DNA of 10,367 nucleotides from Atopostipes sp043425375 (GCA_043425375.1 JBHWQC010000192.1:1-10367); one strand, 5' to 3'; numbered from the stretch's first letter, positions 1 to 7,520 are shown. Translations and numbers: made by a program. The notes: generated by a model from the letters alone, not told the origin.

Positions 1-698
1 ATTCTGGCGCTTGCGATAGAGTGAGTTACTCTCTTACCCGTTAAGTTAAAAAGAGCTTCCAAAGAAGAAAATAAGAGTGTGAAACTTATGCTCTTGTTAG
101 AGGTAACAAAAGAGCTGAAATAAAATTCTAACGCTCTCTCAAAACGTGAATTTTTGCCCCCTAGCTCGTCCAAACTATCGATTGATATTCCACGGTTAAG
201 ACGGCGCCTCAGTAAATCTTTTAATTTTTCAGTATATTGAGAAACTCTCATACTAGAATTGTATTCGCTAATTAAACCAACCAAAATGGAGCCAAATTCT
301 TCTGTATTGCTTGTTTTGGCAAACGCTACCGGTAGTGCAATATCTATATTAGTAACAAGCTTTAATTCTCTTTCCAAACGATCTCTAAGTTTTTCTAATT
401 TTTCTTGAACATACTTATTTACTTGTTCTTTATCTAATTGATCCTGATTATAATCTATTTCAAGAGTATAATTGCTATTTATTAAACTTAAAAAATGACT
501 GTTTTTTGCTCTTTCTTCCTGAAAAGTTGCGTTCATTAAATGCTGTGGTACATATAAAGGATTATCTTTTAATATGCCCTCGAATAGAACTTCGTTTATT
601 TCAATAGTTTGCAGTTCAAAATTATGAATCGTAAATACTTCCATGGGAAATAACCCTTGTACGAGAAAACTTATCTCTAGGTTTATCACTTCAGTCAT
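1..698 (-). CDS. Apea-like HEPN domain protein, C-terminus cut by window edge
   Basis: The frame is open from an ATG at 698-696 to the window edge (232 codons, no stop). The start follows AAGGAGA (710-704) at normal spacing; a second Met at residue 19 is less well placed. Residues 1-80 look like a small mixed alpha/beta region. Residues 85-115 form a charged helix rich in Lys, Glu and Arg. Residues 186-232 carry the signature I associate with Apea-like HEPN proteins: an 'RALEFYFSS' helix, then 'FSSLEALF' (about 210-217), then 'RVTHSIASAR', matching the family pattern of a LEALF helix followed by a helix near the basic THR/THS segment. HEPN domains are often RNases with an R-x4-6-H motif; that motif would lie beyond the edge, so activity cannot be judged. 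The gene starts 79 nt after the GIY-YIG gene with no visible terminator between them, so co-transcription is likely. The family call is from memory of the motif pattern. Confidence 0.7.
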   Translation of the reverse strand, partial: MTEVINLEISFLVQGLFPMEVFTIHNFELQTIEINEVLFEGILKDNPLYVPQHLMNATFQEERAKNSHFLSLINSNYTLEIDYNQDQLDKEQVNKYVQEKLEKLRDRLERELKLVTNIDIALPVAFAKTSNTEEFGSILVGLISEYNSSMRVSQYTEKLKDLLRRRLNRGISIDSLDELGGKNSRFERALEFYFSSFVTSNKSISFTLLFSSLEALFNLTGKRVTHSIASAR

Positions 699-777
699 AC
701 TTATCTCCTTTTTATATAGAACCAGCCGATAAAAGATTTTAAGAAGGGACTCAGAAAATATAGCTTGTAAAGTTCAC

Positions 778-2112
778 TTAATACAGTAAATTGTCTTGCT
801 TTTGTTTTAATGTGAGTGCTTTTACTCGACGTTCTTTTAACTCTCTAATGGTAGTATTGTTATCGTTGTTTTCCCGTTCAATTCCTTCATCAATCATAGC
901 AATCTCATTGTCATAGTCTTTGAGCTTCCGGTACGCCATAGCATATGATCTATATAAAGCAGGAGCATTATAGCCATTATAGCGTGCTCTATCAAACAAA
1001 TTGATAGCCCTCTCAACATCACCGGATTTTCGTTCTTTTTCACCCTCTTCCCAGCAAGAAAATCCTTCGGCAAATCCCTTTTCCCAATTGTTGATGTTTT
1101 TAATATCTGCAATTGGAGCTCGATTATGAATAGGGTTAATCTTTGTTTCTTGCTTTGGAGCTATTTCAACCGTACTATGTTTTTCTTTTAAAAATTTCCA
1201 TACATCAATTAAATGATAAGTTTGTATGTTTCGCCCAAGTTTCTCAATCGCCTGTTCTTGATCTTTCTCGTAATTGGTAACATAATCATCACCGATATAG
1301 ATCCATGCAGTAACTGATTTTGCAAATTTACTCTTAAGTATTTTACTGCCATTGATGGCTAACAATTCCCTTGTTATGTTTTGGTAATCGTCCACTTTCC
1401 TGCCATAAATGACATTAATTTCATCTCTCATATTCCTAGTGATAAAAACGACTACTTTTAAATCCTCGACCTTTACTTGATCAAATGCTCGTGGTTTCAT
1501 TCCAAAATAATGTTCTTCTATCTCACTTGCATAGAAATAGGGAGCAGTTTCAAATCGTAACTCAGGCGTTTGAGTACTACGGTCATATCCATTATCTCGT
1601 TTAGTGAGGAACGGTATAATACGGTTTGTCAGTCTATAGTTTGTTTCATTTAATATACGGGTCATCTCTTTACTCTCTAAGTCTATTGCTTGTTCTTCTG
1701 TAAGCCCTGTTCCAATAAAGCGAGAGGAGGCATCATACATTTTTCGAATTTTTTCAGCTTCGTAAGCTCGTTCGTGAAACTCTTTGTAACGATTGCCACG
1801 CCCTTTTCCAACATAAAATATTTCTTTAGTATCTTTGAGAAACCATTCATATACGTAAAAGTCTGTAGCCACACTACCCGTTGAAGTGCCCACAGGCGAG
1901 GAAGTAATAGAAATATCATAGTTTTCATTTTCATCAAATGCTTCAGATAAAATATTTAAAGATAAACCTTTATTTTTATTATCATTTTTCACATTTTCAA
2001 ATGAGTTATTATGTGTATTTGCTACTACTTCTTTTTCATTCAGAGTTTTTTCTTGCTTATCAGCTTGCTTTCCTTTCTTTTTACCTCTAAAAAGCCCTCT
2101 AAATAATCTCAT
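778..2112 (-). CDS. GIY-YIG nuclease-like protein with TPR-like C-terminus
   Basis: The 444-residue product starts at an ATG preceded by AAGGAGGA (2126-2119) with 6 nt spacing. Residues 1-20 are strongly basic with an amphipathic start (MRLFRGLFRGKKKGK). Residues 20-80 are an Asn/Glu/Lys/Ser-rich, probably disordered linker. Residues 84-175 resemble a GIY-YIG nuclease domain: FYVYEW (85-90) stands for GIY, FYVGKGRGNR (99-108) for YIG and the catalytic Arg, and a Glu in LESKEM (145-150) for the metal-binding Glu. Residues 190-310 form a mixed alpha/beta domain that I do not recognise, ending in HLIDVWKFLKE. Residues 345-435 look like about two TPR-type helical hairpins (GEKERKSGDVERAINLFDRA; LYRSYAMAYRKLKDY). 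GIY-YIG enzymes cut DNA, while TPRs bind proteins, so a targeted nuclease is plausible but unproven. It has its own promoter-like region and is followed by the HEPN gene. No role in the neighbouring restriction system is shown. Confidence 0.8.
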   Translation of the reverse strand: MRLFRGLFRGKKKGKQADKQEKTLNEKEVVANTHNNSFENVKNDNKNKGLSLNILSEAFDENENYDISITSSPVGTSTGSVATDFYVYEWFLKDTKEIFYVGKGRGNRYKEFHERAYEAEKIRKMYDASSRFIGTGLTEEQAIDLESKEMTRILNETNYRLTNRIIPFLTKRDNGYDRSTQTPELRFETAPYFYASEIEEHYFGMKPRAFDQVKVEDLKVVVFITRNMRDEINVIYGRKVDDYQNITRELLAINGSKILKSKFAKSVTAWIYIGDDYVTNYEKDQEQAIEKLGRNIQTYHLIDVWKFLKEKHSTVEIAPKQETKINPIHNRAPIADIKNINNWEKGFAEGFSCWEEGEKERKSGDVERAINLFDRARYNGYNAPALYRSYAMAYRKLKDYDNEIAMIDEGIERENNDNNTTIRELKERRVKALTLKQKQDNLLY

Positions 2113-2118
2113 TTTGAG

Positions 2119-2150
2119 TCCTCCTTTTTGATTAACACTATATAATTATA
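2119..2150 (-). promoter_or_regulatory. Putative -10 box and strong RBS of the GIY-YIG gene
   Basis: On the minus strand a perfect TATAAT lies at 2150-2145, 32 nt before the ATG at 2112, and AAGGAGGA lies at 2126-2119. No good -35 hexamer is seen at 16-18 nt (GTAGTA at 17 nt is poor), so the promoter may be weak or activator-dependent. The site supports separate expression of the GIY-YIG/HEPN pair from the upstream restriction operon. Confidence 0.5.
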
Positions 2151-2173
2151 CCTTATCTATATCTTGATACTAC

Positions 2174-2192
2174 CTGTTTTTTTACTAAACAG
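2174..2192. repeat. Inverted repeat upstream of the GIY-YIG promoter (possible operator)
   Basis: CTGTTT (2174-2179) and AAACAG (2187-2192) form a perfect 6-bp inverted repeat with a 7-nt centre. It sits just upstream of where a -35 element would be for the TATAAT at 2150-2145. A regulator site is possible. A weak transcription hairpin is an alternative, although no T-tract follows it in the minus direction. The repeat is short and could be chance. Confidence 0.25.
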
Positions 2193-2222
2193 TGCTCACC
2201 TATTGTAAAGAGCGGAATCTAT

Positions 2223-2302
2223 AAAAAAATAGAACCCGCCAATATACTGCCTGTCTGTCTAAACTATCTTTAAAAGCAATAAGTAGTATTATACGGGGTT
2301 CT
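2223..2302 (-). terminator. Long-loop hairpin with T-tract, probable terminator or small MITE-like element
   Basis: AGAACCC (2231-2237) pairs perfectly with GGGTTCT (2296-2302). After a symmetric 6x6 internal loop, ATACT (2244-2248) pairs with AGTAT (2285-2289). On the minus strand the closing arm is followed by A and then seven T (2229-2223), as expected for an intrinsic terminator of the restriction operon. The roughly 36-nt apical loop is long for a terminator. The two ends also align as imperfect terminal repeats (GAACCC, then ATA/TACT about 10 nt further in), so a short non-autonomous element or a small structured RNA is an alternative. Confidence 0.45.
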
Positions 2303-2308
2303 CATTTC

Positions 2309-2481
2309 TCATAATTTATTCCATTTGTATCCAATCTCCCAGACTGTAGAAATATATTCAGCTGAAGAAGGAACAGCTGAAAATTTTCTCTTCTTTTTTT
2401 GATATGCTCCACTACTACAGTAGAATCCCCTTCAGAATCATATCCCCATATTTTTTCATATATATGTTCCCGTGATAGATC
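2309..2481 (-). pseudogene. Remnant of an OmpR/VanR-type response regulator (winged-helix C-terminus), frameshifted
   Basis: Reading from 2481 the frame gives DLSREHIYEKIWGYDSEGDS and then a VVEHIKK-like stretch, the typical recognition-helix region of OmpR-family regulators (compare SREQLYEKIWGYD...TVTVHIKKIR). After GAA AAT TTT (2388-2380) the match continues in another frame with AVPSSAEYISTVWEIGYKWN and then KL plus TGA (2311-2309), the usual 'YI-TVWGVGYKW' wing and C-terminus. One missing A in the A/T run at 2380-2387 would restore a single frame (REKFSAVPSS...). Only about 57 residues remain: the receiver domain and the start of the DNA-binding domain are absent, and no start codon with an RBS precedes it. 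The remnant begins at the base after the TAA of the upstream small gene, which marks a recombination junction. It is not expected to be functional. Confidence 0.8.
2357..2381. repeat. CAGCTG-centred inverted repeat inside the response-regulator remnant
   Basis: TTCAGCTG (2357-2364) and CAGCTGAA (2374-2381) form an 8-bp perfect inverted repeat with a 9-nt loop. Because CAGCTG is itself palindromic, CAGCTGAA also occurs as a direct repeat 15 nt apart. It lies at the edge of the frameshift. It is most likely coding sequence of the dead gene by chance rather than a working element. Confidence 0.4.
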
Positions 2482-2829
2482 TTAATTAAAACCTTTTCTC
2501 TTTAGTTGTTCTAATTTATCTGATACTTCTTCTAACTCCTCAATCTTTTCTGACAAGCCTGAAAACATATTACTATCCGATTTAAAAAAGTCAGAAACTA
2601 ATTCATTTTGACTTTGAGCTTCCATTTCTTTTACTCTCAATTCAAACTCTAACTGCAATCTTTCTCTTTCAGATTTTGAGTTTTCTTGAATTGAATCAAT
2701 CTCTTTTTTGTATTCAATATTTGTTTTTTCTATTTCTGATTTAGCTTTACTCATTGCAGAGTAATATGATACTAAACCAGTTATAATAGCAGGTACACTA
2801 GATATAAGTAATGTTTGCCACCATTCCAT
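2482..2829 (-). CDS. Small membrane-anchored coiled-coil protein, third gene of the R-M operon
   Basis: The product has 115 residues. The start follows AAGGAGAA with good spacing, and the gene lies 20 nt after the res stop codon, so it belongs to the same operon. Residues 5-24 (QTLLISSVPAIITGLVSYYS) form one hydrophobic membrane helix. Residues 27-77 are a highly charged, heptad-like coiled coil (Lys/Glu-rich). A second predicted helix at 90-112 (LSEKIEELEEVSDKLEQLKR) also looks coiled-coil. There is no catalytic motif. The N-in or N-out orientation is not certain; the positive residues after the helix favour a cytoplasmic coiled coil. I do not recognise a named family. Holin-like or phage-structural proteins can look similar, but the position argues for an accessory of the restriction system. 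Function is unknown. Confidence 0.75.
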   Translation of the reverse strand: MEWWQTLLISSVPAIITGLVSYYSAMSKAKSEIEKTNIEYKKEIDSIQENSKSERERLQLEFELRVKEMEAQSQNELVSDFFKSDSNMFSGLSEKIEELEEVSDKLEQLKRKGFN

Positions 2830-2849
2830 ATAATGTTCTCCTTTTTTCT

Positions 2850-5549
2850 TTAAATATCTTCTATAGATAATCCCTTGAACTCATGTCCTAATGTCATTTC
2901 TCCTAATTGCTTTATGGTTCCATTTGTATCATTCATGAAGTAGAATTTGAGTCCTTTAATTTGGACGTTGTCTATTTCATCATCAATAATTAACTTTGCT
3001 TGATTATTGTTAATAAACTTCAAAATGTCCTCTTTCCACTTCTCAGATTGATAGCGACCTTCTGCTTTTGGTTCAATAAAAATCTGAATATAATAGTCTG
3101 AATCATCAATCAGTAAAATGAAATCAGGCTGGAAACCACTGTAGTTGGTTGCAGCAGGATTTTTCTCAAACTGATGCAATTTTAATTTGTTGTCTTTTGC
3201 AGATTCTCTATGCATATTTTCGTCCATGCGAATAAGGTAAACATCATCATACTTCTCTTCTAACTCAGGTATACGTTCTCTTATTCGATCAATGAGTTGT
3301 TTCTCAGTTCTGTTCACAATTGCATGATCATATACAAAGAAGTCATCTTTAATTTCATAACGTTCAACAAACTGAGGTGCATGATAATCAGCCGTGTCAT
3401 AATTAGGGACTCGTTTACGATAATTGATAATATAATCCTTGATTGGATAGCCAATAAAACGAGATGTTCCTCTTTGTTTTTGGTAGCCATTTTTTATTTT
3501 CTGTTCGATTTCATCTAAATAAACTTCGATAATACTTAGTTTTTCAAATGGATCAAGATCTTTGCGTGTGAGTTTTAAAGGTACTCTTGCGTATAACGTC
3601 CTGTTTTTTAAATTTAACCAGTTATCACTTGTGAATTCACCCATTGAATTCAATTGCGGTAAAAATTCTTTCAAATTTTCAAAATGATAGAATTTATTCC
3701 GCGCAAATGCTTTTGTTAAATACCTCTTGTCATAGATCACTGGGATATTATGCATCCCTTCTCCTTCGTCTACTCGGAAACCCGCTTTATAAGACAGTTC
3801 ACGCGTCGCCTTTAACCAAGGGATGACAATATCACTTTGGTTGTCTATTCCATATTTATCCAGCCCGTCATAGTAACTCTCAGGTACATCTACGACATCA
3901 TTATAGTAAATTTTACCTTTTTTATATGTTGTTTTTCTCTTGAACGACGGCTTCAACTTAACGTCCAGTAAAGAATTCTTCTCATCGACTCCTGTAGGTA
4001 AATTCATGTCATCTAATGATTTCACTAGATTCTTCAAGTACTGTGGCTCATTGATTGTATGGTAGTGTAAAGTTTCTAATAGTAAGTTCGGGATACTATC
4101 GTCTTCAAATCGACGTTGGTAGCTTCTTTCTCCTTCTAACTTGAATGGATTATATCTCGCCCCTCGACCAATTAATTGCGCTTCGGAGTTCGTTTGGCTT
4201 TTTGTTCCAGACGTCTTTGGTGCATCGCTGATACGCACAATATCGTAAAGGTTTAGCACATCCCAACCTTCCGTCAATTTTGCCACCGCAAAGATGACTC
4301 GGTAGAGGTTATTTGGGCTTTCTAAGCTGTTTAACGCCTCATACTGTCCCTTTTCTAGAATTCCTGACTGTGCACTATCGTTCGCATTAATAATGCGGCT
4401 AGGGTTAAACTCACGCTTCATATCTTGAATGATGGTGGCCAAGCGGTCTTCATTCTTTTCATAGTAGGTGTAGGCCAATTCTAAGGTTTCGCTTTCTTCA
4501 AGTGTATCAAGTTGTCGTTGGCGGTTGATGAAATTTTTAACCATATCTACACTTAAATCATCGACCAATCCATGGAATCGTTCTTCTGCTTCGTTGGAAT
4601 CATCAATGCGTTGTGACTTGAACAAAATGACCGGTTTAATATACGTGTCAAAACGCTCTCGAGCCAATCGTCTTCGAAATTCACTCAGTAATATAACATT
4701 AAGCATGTTATCCTGATCTGAATTATTCGATTGGATTCTTTTGATGTTTTTAGAATATTTATCGATAATATAACGGTCTAGTGCATACTGGTAAAGGACT
4801 TTATCTTTATACTTCTCATATATATTCTTGTTTTCTAAGTCAATGGTAGCTGTAAACTCCAACAGTAAGTTGTCATTTCTTGCTGATAGTATTGTATTGA
4901 TTGCATTTTCCCAGGATCGCTCGGTTTCTTTTTCAGATTTGGTGGAAGCCGAATAATGATGGGCTTCATCGCCTAAAACTACTAGTTTATTTTCCGCATA
5001 AGCAGAAGCTCCCATCGCATTCTCTTTTTGCGTATATAAATCAGAAGCAATGGATTGAATGGTTCCTAATTTGATATAGATAGTGTTCTCAGAAGGATAC
5101 TTCGGAAAGACATCGACTTGTTCGATAAAAATACGTTCATGATTAATTTCAATATCTTGTTGATATAAGTACTTGGAAGAGGATTGATCGATCAAGTTCT
5201 CTACTGTCTTATTTAAAACACTCTTGGTATTCACTGTAAACAAGAAATTTTGATAATCATGTTCTTCGTAAAGATATAAGATTAATCCAGCCATCAAATC
5301 CGTTTTCCCAGACCCTGTGGCCATATGAAAGAGCACATGGTTAATATTTCGATGTCTGAAAGTATCGGAAGTTTGCGTTAAATGAAACGACCATAAGGCT
5401 TCTTCTTGATAATAGCGTAAAGTATGAATCAAATTAGTTGATAAATAATCCGGCATTTCCCAATCAAATTCACTATCGAATAAATCGTCTTTCACTTTCT
5501 TTAATTCTTCAACTAGCGGTAAAGTATATTTGCTTTTCTTTTTACTCAT
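2850..5549 (-). CDS. res: Type III restriction endonuclease Res subunit
   Basis: The product has 899 residues from the chosen ATG at 5549-5547. It is the ATP-dependent translocase and nuclease of a type III system, which cuts DNA after two oppositely oriented unmethylated sites are recognised with Mod. SF2 helicase motifs appear in order: a Q-like LRYYQEEALW near 44-53, Walker A ATGSGKT (77-83), DEAH (194-197), TAT (233-235), LTEGWDV (425-431) and motif VI QLIGRGARY (458-466). The C-terminal PD-(D/E)xK nuclease is visible as PDF (808-810) and EPKAEGR (826-832). The length is slightly below the usual 900-1000 residues, but all key motifs are intact. An upstream in-frame ATG at 5591 lies inside mod. 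The chosen start follows AGGTGA (5560-5555) by 5 nt and gives MSKKKSKYTLP; an ATG at 5555 is a less likely alternative. The start overlaps the mod stop by 8 nt, suggesting translational coupling. Confidence 0.93.
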   Translation of the reverse strand: MSKKKSKYTLPLVEELKKVKDDLFDSEFDWEMPDYLSTNLIHTLRYYQEEALWSFHLTQTSDTFRHRNINHVLFHMATGSGKTDLMAGLILYLYEEHDYQNFLFTVNTKSVLNKTVENLIDQSSSKYLYQQDIEINHERIFIEQVDVFPKYPSENTIYIKLGTIQSIASDLYTQKENAMGASAYAENKLVVLGDEAHHYSASTKSEKETERSWENAINTILSARNDNLLLEFTATIDLENKNIYEKYKDKVLYQYALDRYIIDKYSKNIKRIQSNNSDQDNMLNVILLSEFRRRLARERFDTYIKPVILFKSQRIDDSNEAEERFHGLVDDLSVDMVKNFINRQRQLDTLEESETLELAYTYYEKNEDRLATIIQDMKREFNPSRIINANDSAQSGILEKGQYEALNSLESPNNLYRVIFAVAKLTEGWDVLNLYDIVRISDAPKTSGTKSQTNSEAQLIGRGARYNPFKLEGERSYQRRFEDDSIPNLLLETLHYHTINEPQYLKNLVKSLDDMNLPTGVDEKNSLLDVKLKPSFKRKTTYKKGKIYYNDVVDVPESYYDGLDKYGIDNQSDIVIPWLKATRELSYKAGFRVDEGEGMHNIPVIYDKRYLTKAFARNKFYHFENLKEFLPQLNSMGEFTSDNWLNLKNRTLYARVPLKLTRKDLDPFEKLSIIEVYLDEIEQKIKNGYQKQRGTSRFIGYPIKDYIINYRKRVPNYDTADYHAPQFVERYEIKDDFFVYDHAIVNRTEKQLIDRIRERIPELEEKYDDVYLIRMDENMHRESAKDNKLKLHQFEKNPAATNYSGFQPDFILLIDDSDYYIQIFIEPKAEGRYQSEKWKEDILKFINNNQAKLIIDDEIDNVQIKGLKFYFMNDTNGTIKQLGEMTLGHEFKGLSIEDI

Positions 5550-7482
5550 ATTCATCACCTGTGTTATCATAGAAGCTCTTATTGAAGGCATAATCTGAAT
5601 CAGAGATTAAATCGCGTACATTCTCATCATCAATTTCAGAGTAATTATAGTACAATTGATTTTTATCGATTATTTTTACTAATACTCGTTTTTGATCCTC
5701 TAATGGTAATCGCCATACACTGTCTTTGACTTCTTCTAAATCGACTCGAAAATCAAAATCAGCATATTCAAGCATTAAATTAAATACTTCTCTCAAGCAA
5801 TCCGTTGATTCAGCATATAAGACATCTTTTAGATAACCCGTGTTTTTCTCCATCAATTCGGCATAAACAAAACTTCCCCCACCTTGCCAATCGACATTTT
5901 TAGATATACCACCTTGTTCACCTTCAATAACCTTTTGGAGGCGCGGAACCGATACCGTATTGATATAATCCATCTGTTCAATACCAATGTATCGACGGTT
6001 CATCTTATGAGCTACAGCTTGAGTAGTAGCAGATCCCATAAAGAAATCGAGAACAATATCTTTTTCATCAGTGGTAACTTCAATGATTGCTTTAATTAGT
6101 TCTTCTGGTTTCGCATAGTCAAAATCATCTCTACTAAATAAATTATCAATCTGGTCATTGCCTTTTTGATTTTTTGCGTCTTTTAATAGTGTCGACATAA
6201 AATTTTTCAATAAAAAATCACTACTAACATAGGACGGCTTACTATTTGAGTCATCTTCATCTTTAAATATTCTTCTGAATGGTCTGCTCCCAGACATAAA
6301 GTCGTAATCTTCTGGAAAACCGATACCACCAGCGTCATAATACTCTTGAAATGTATCCTTAGTTACTGCCCATGACCGTTTAGGGTTAACCTCATATTCT
6401 GTTCCTGTTTTAGGGTTCACCATAGTAAAATTAGAATTAGGTCTTTCATGAATTGTTCTTTGAGTGGTTAAATCTGCTGTTCGCCAAGGTCTACCTGGAA
6501 AATCATTAGTTTCATAGTATTTTCTTTTAATTGATCGTCCTACTACTGCATCTTCAACAGACCCTTTTGTATACACTAAGAGCCAATCAAAATCTTGAGA
6601 TAAATTAAAAGGCACATCTGATTTTCCATCACGGGTTTTTCTTGGTAATGTAGCAACAAATGAGTCTTCTCCAAATACTTCATCCATTAATACTTTTAAA
6701 TAATGCATTTCCTCGTCGCTAATACTAATCCAAATAGACCCCTTTTCAGATAATAAGGTTGCTGCAATTTGAAGCCGATTTTTCATAAAAGTAAGCCATG
6801 TTGAACGAGTGAATTTGTCATTGTATTTAAAAGAGTCACCTTTAAGATTATAAGGTGGATCGATATAAATTAATTTAACTTTCCCTTTATAATGATTTTC
6901 AATTGTATACAAAGCAAGTAAATTATTTTCTCTAAGAATTAAATTGTCATTTTTTGTGAACACACTCTCTTCATGACTACCTTGCTTATCGTACTTGGTG
7001 ACATTTATTAATACCTTTTTATCAAGTAAAGTATCTATTTCCTCTCGAGCCATTTTCTCATTATAGAATGGTTCATTAGGCAATAAATCTTCTCTTTTTC
7101 TATCTTCTTTTGACATTGAAGCCTTTAGAACCGTATCTTTATATGGGAAATCTAACACTACATCTGTATTATCTGATAAGAATTTTCCATTAGAGGTTAA
7201 CCCTATTTTATTCTCATAAGCCGTGTGGGAATCATCCCAATATTCATTCATTTCAAAAATTTCGATCAAGTTATTGATTTTTATGATTTTGTTTCCATTA
7301 ATTTCTATCGAGAAATGTTTTTTTATAACTTCACTCTCACTAAGTAAGGTAATTAATTCTGAATCATAATTATGTAAATCTTCAATTACCTGTGCTTTAT
7401 TTAAAACGCCATCTAAGTAATATACTTCCTCATTTTCTTTAAGTAACTTATCTAATTCTGACATTATTTTAGTCTGAGACAT
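5542..7482 (-). CDS. mod: Type III R-M DNA adenine methyltransferase Mod subunit
   Basis: The 646-residue product is close in length to EcoP15I-type Mod. It recognises the site and methylates adenine N6 on one strand using AdoMet, and it gives site specificity to Res. The order is that of a beta-class enzyme: motif IV IDPPYNLKGD (207-216, catalytic DPPY 208-211), a target-recognition region (about 275-425) and motif I DFFMGSATT (479-487), then the family's RRYIGIEQMDYI (496-507) and GGGSFVYAEL (534-543). Motif I has Ala for the last Gly of FxGSG, which I believe is common in this Mod group. Residues 1-200 form the Mod N-terminal region. The start ATG follows AAAGGA with a spacing of about 8 nt; an in-frame ATG at residue 7 has no RBS. 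No simple-sequence repeat is seen in the gene, so there is no sign of phase variation. The target sequence cannot be read from the protein. Confidence 0.95.
   Translation of the reverse strand: MSQTKIMSELDKLLKENEEVYYLDGVLNKAQVIEDLHNYDSELITLLSESEVIKKHFSIEINGNKIIKINNLIEIFEMNEYWDDSHTAYENKIGLTSNGKFLSDNTDVVLDFPYKDTVLKASMSKEDRKREDLLPNEPFYNEKMAREEIDTLLDKKVLINVTKYDKQGSHEESVFTKNDNLILRENNLLALYTIENHYKGKVKLIYIDPPYNLKGDSFKYNDKFTRSTWLTFMKNRLQIAATLLSEKGSIWISISDEEMHYLKVLMDEVFGEDSFVATLPRKTRDGKSDVPFNLSQDFDWLLVYTKGSVEDAVVGRSIKRKYYETNDFPGRPWRTADLTTQRTIHERPNSNFTMVNPKTGTEYEVNPKRSWAVTKDTFQEYYDAGGIGFPEDYDFMSGSRPFRRIFKDEDDSNSKPSYVSSDFLLKNFMSTLLKDAKNQKGNDQIDNLFSRDDFDYAKPEELIKAIIEVTTDEKDIVLDFFMGSATTQAVAHKMNRRYIGIEQMDYINTVSVPRLQKVIEGEQGGISKNVDWQGGGSFVYAELMEKNTGYLKDVLYAESTDCLREVFNLMLEYADFDFRVDLEEVKDSVWRLPLEDQKRVLVKIIDKNQLYYNYSEIDDENVRDLISDSDYAFNKSFYDNTGDEYE
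5555..5560 (-). promoter_or_regulatory. RBS that decides the res start, inside the end of mod
   Basis: AGGTGA at 5560-5555 lies 5 nt before the ATG at 5549 and within the last codons of mod. It favours the 5549 start over the in-frame ATGs at 5591, 5570 and 5555. The overlap of the mod stop with the res start implies that terminating ribosomes help start res, which would keep restriction tied to methyltransferase synthesis. Confidence 0.55.
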
Positions 7483-7514
7483 GACTTCAATCCTTTCAAA
7501 AAGCTGTTGATATT

Positions 7515-7520
7515 ATTATA
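7515..7520 (-). promoter_or_regulatory. Putative -10 box of the mod-res operon
   Basis: A perfect TATAAT lies at 7520-7515, 32 nt upstream of the mod ATG. TTGACT at 7550-7545 resembles a -35 but is 24 nt away, which is too far for a normal sigma-A promoter. At 19 nt there is only TTGTGT. The promoter is therefore suggested, not proven. The wide spacing could mean that an activator or DNA-bending regulator (MerR-like behaviour) is needed. Confidence 0.45.

Noticed and set aside
699..777. Separate promoter or terminator between the GIY-YIG and HEPN genes
   Set aside because: No hairpin with a T-tract is seen, and the only TATA-like stretch touches the RBS, so it is too close to the start to be a normal promoter.
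1690..1884. Plus-strand 64-residue frame opposite the GIY-YIG gene
   Set aside because: It lies fully inside a well-supported gene on the other strand, has no RBS, and its residues are antisense composition.
894..1937. Two other minus-strand frames (894-1112 and 1683-1937) inside the GIY-YIG gene
   Set aside because: They are out-of-frame shadows with no RBS and no family features, whereas the main frame has domain motifs throughout.
3297..4716. Plus-strand frames (3297-3518, 3644-3826, 4525-4716) opposite res
   Set aside because: All are antisense to conserved helicase or nuclease coding sequence and lack starts with RBS.
5884..6099. Plus-strand 71-residue frame opposite mod
   Set aside because: It is antisense to the motif I region of mod and has no RBS.
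5542..7482. Phase-variable mod by simple-sequence repeats
   Set aside because: No tandem repeat tract of useful length is visible in or just before mod; only short A or T runs occur.
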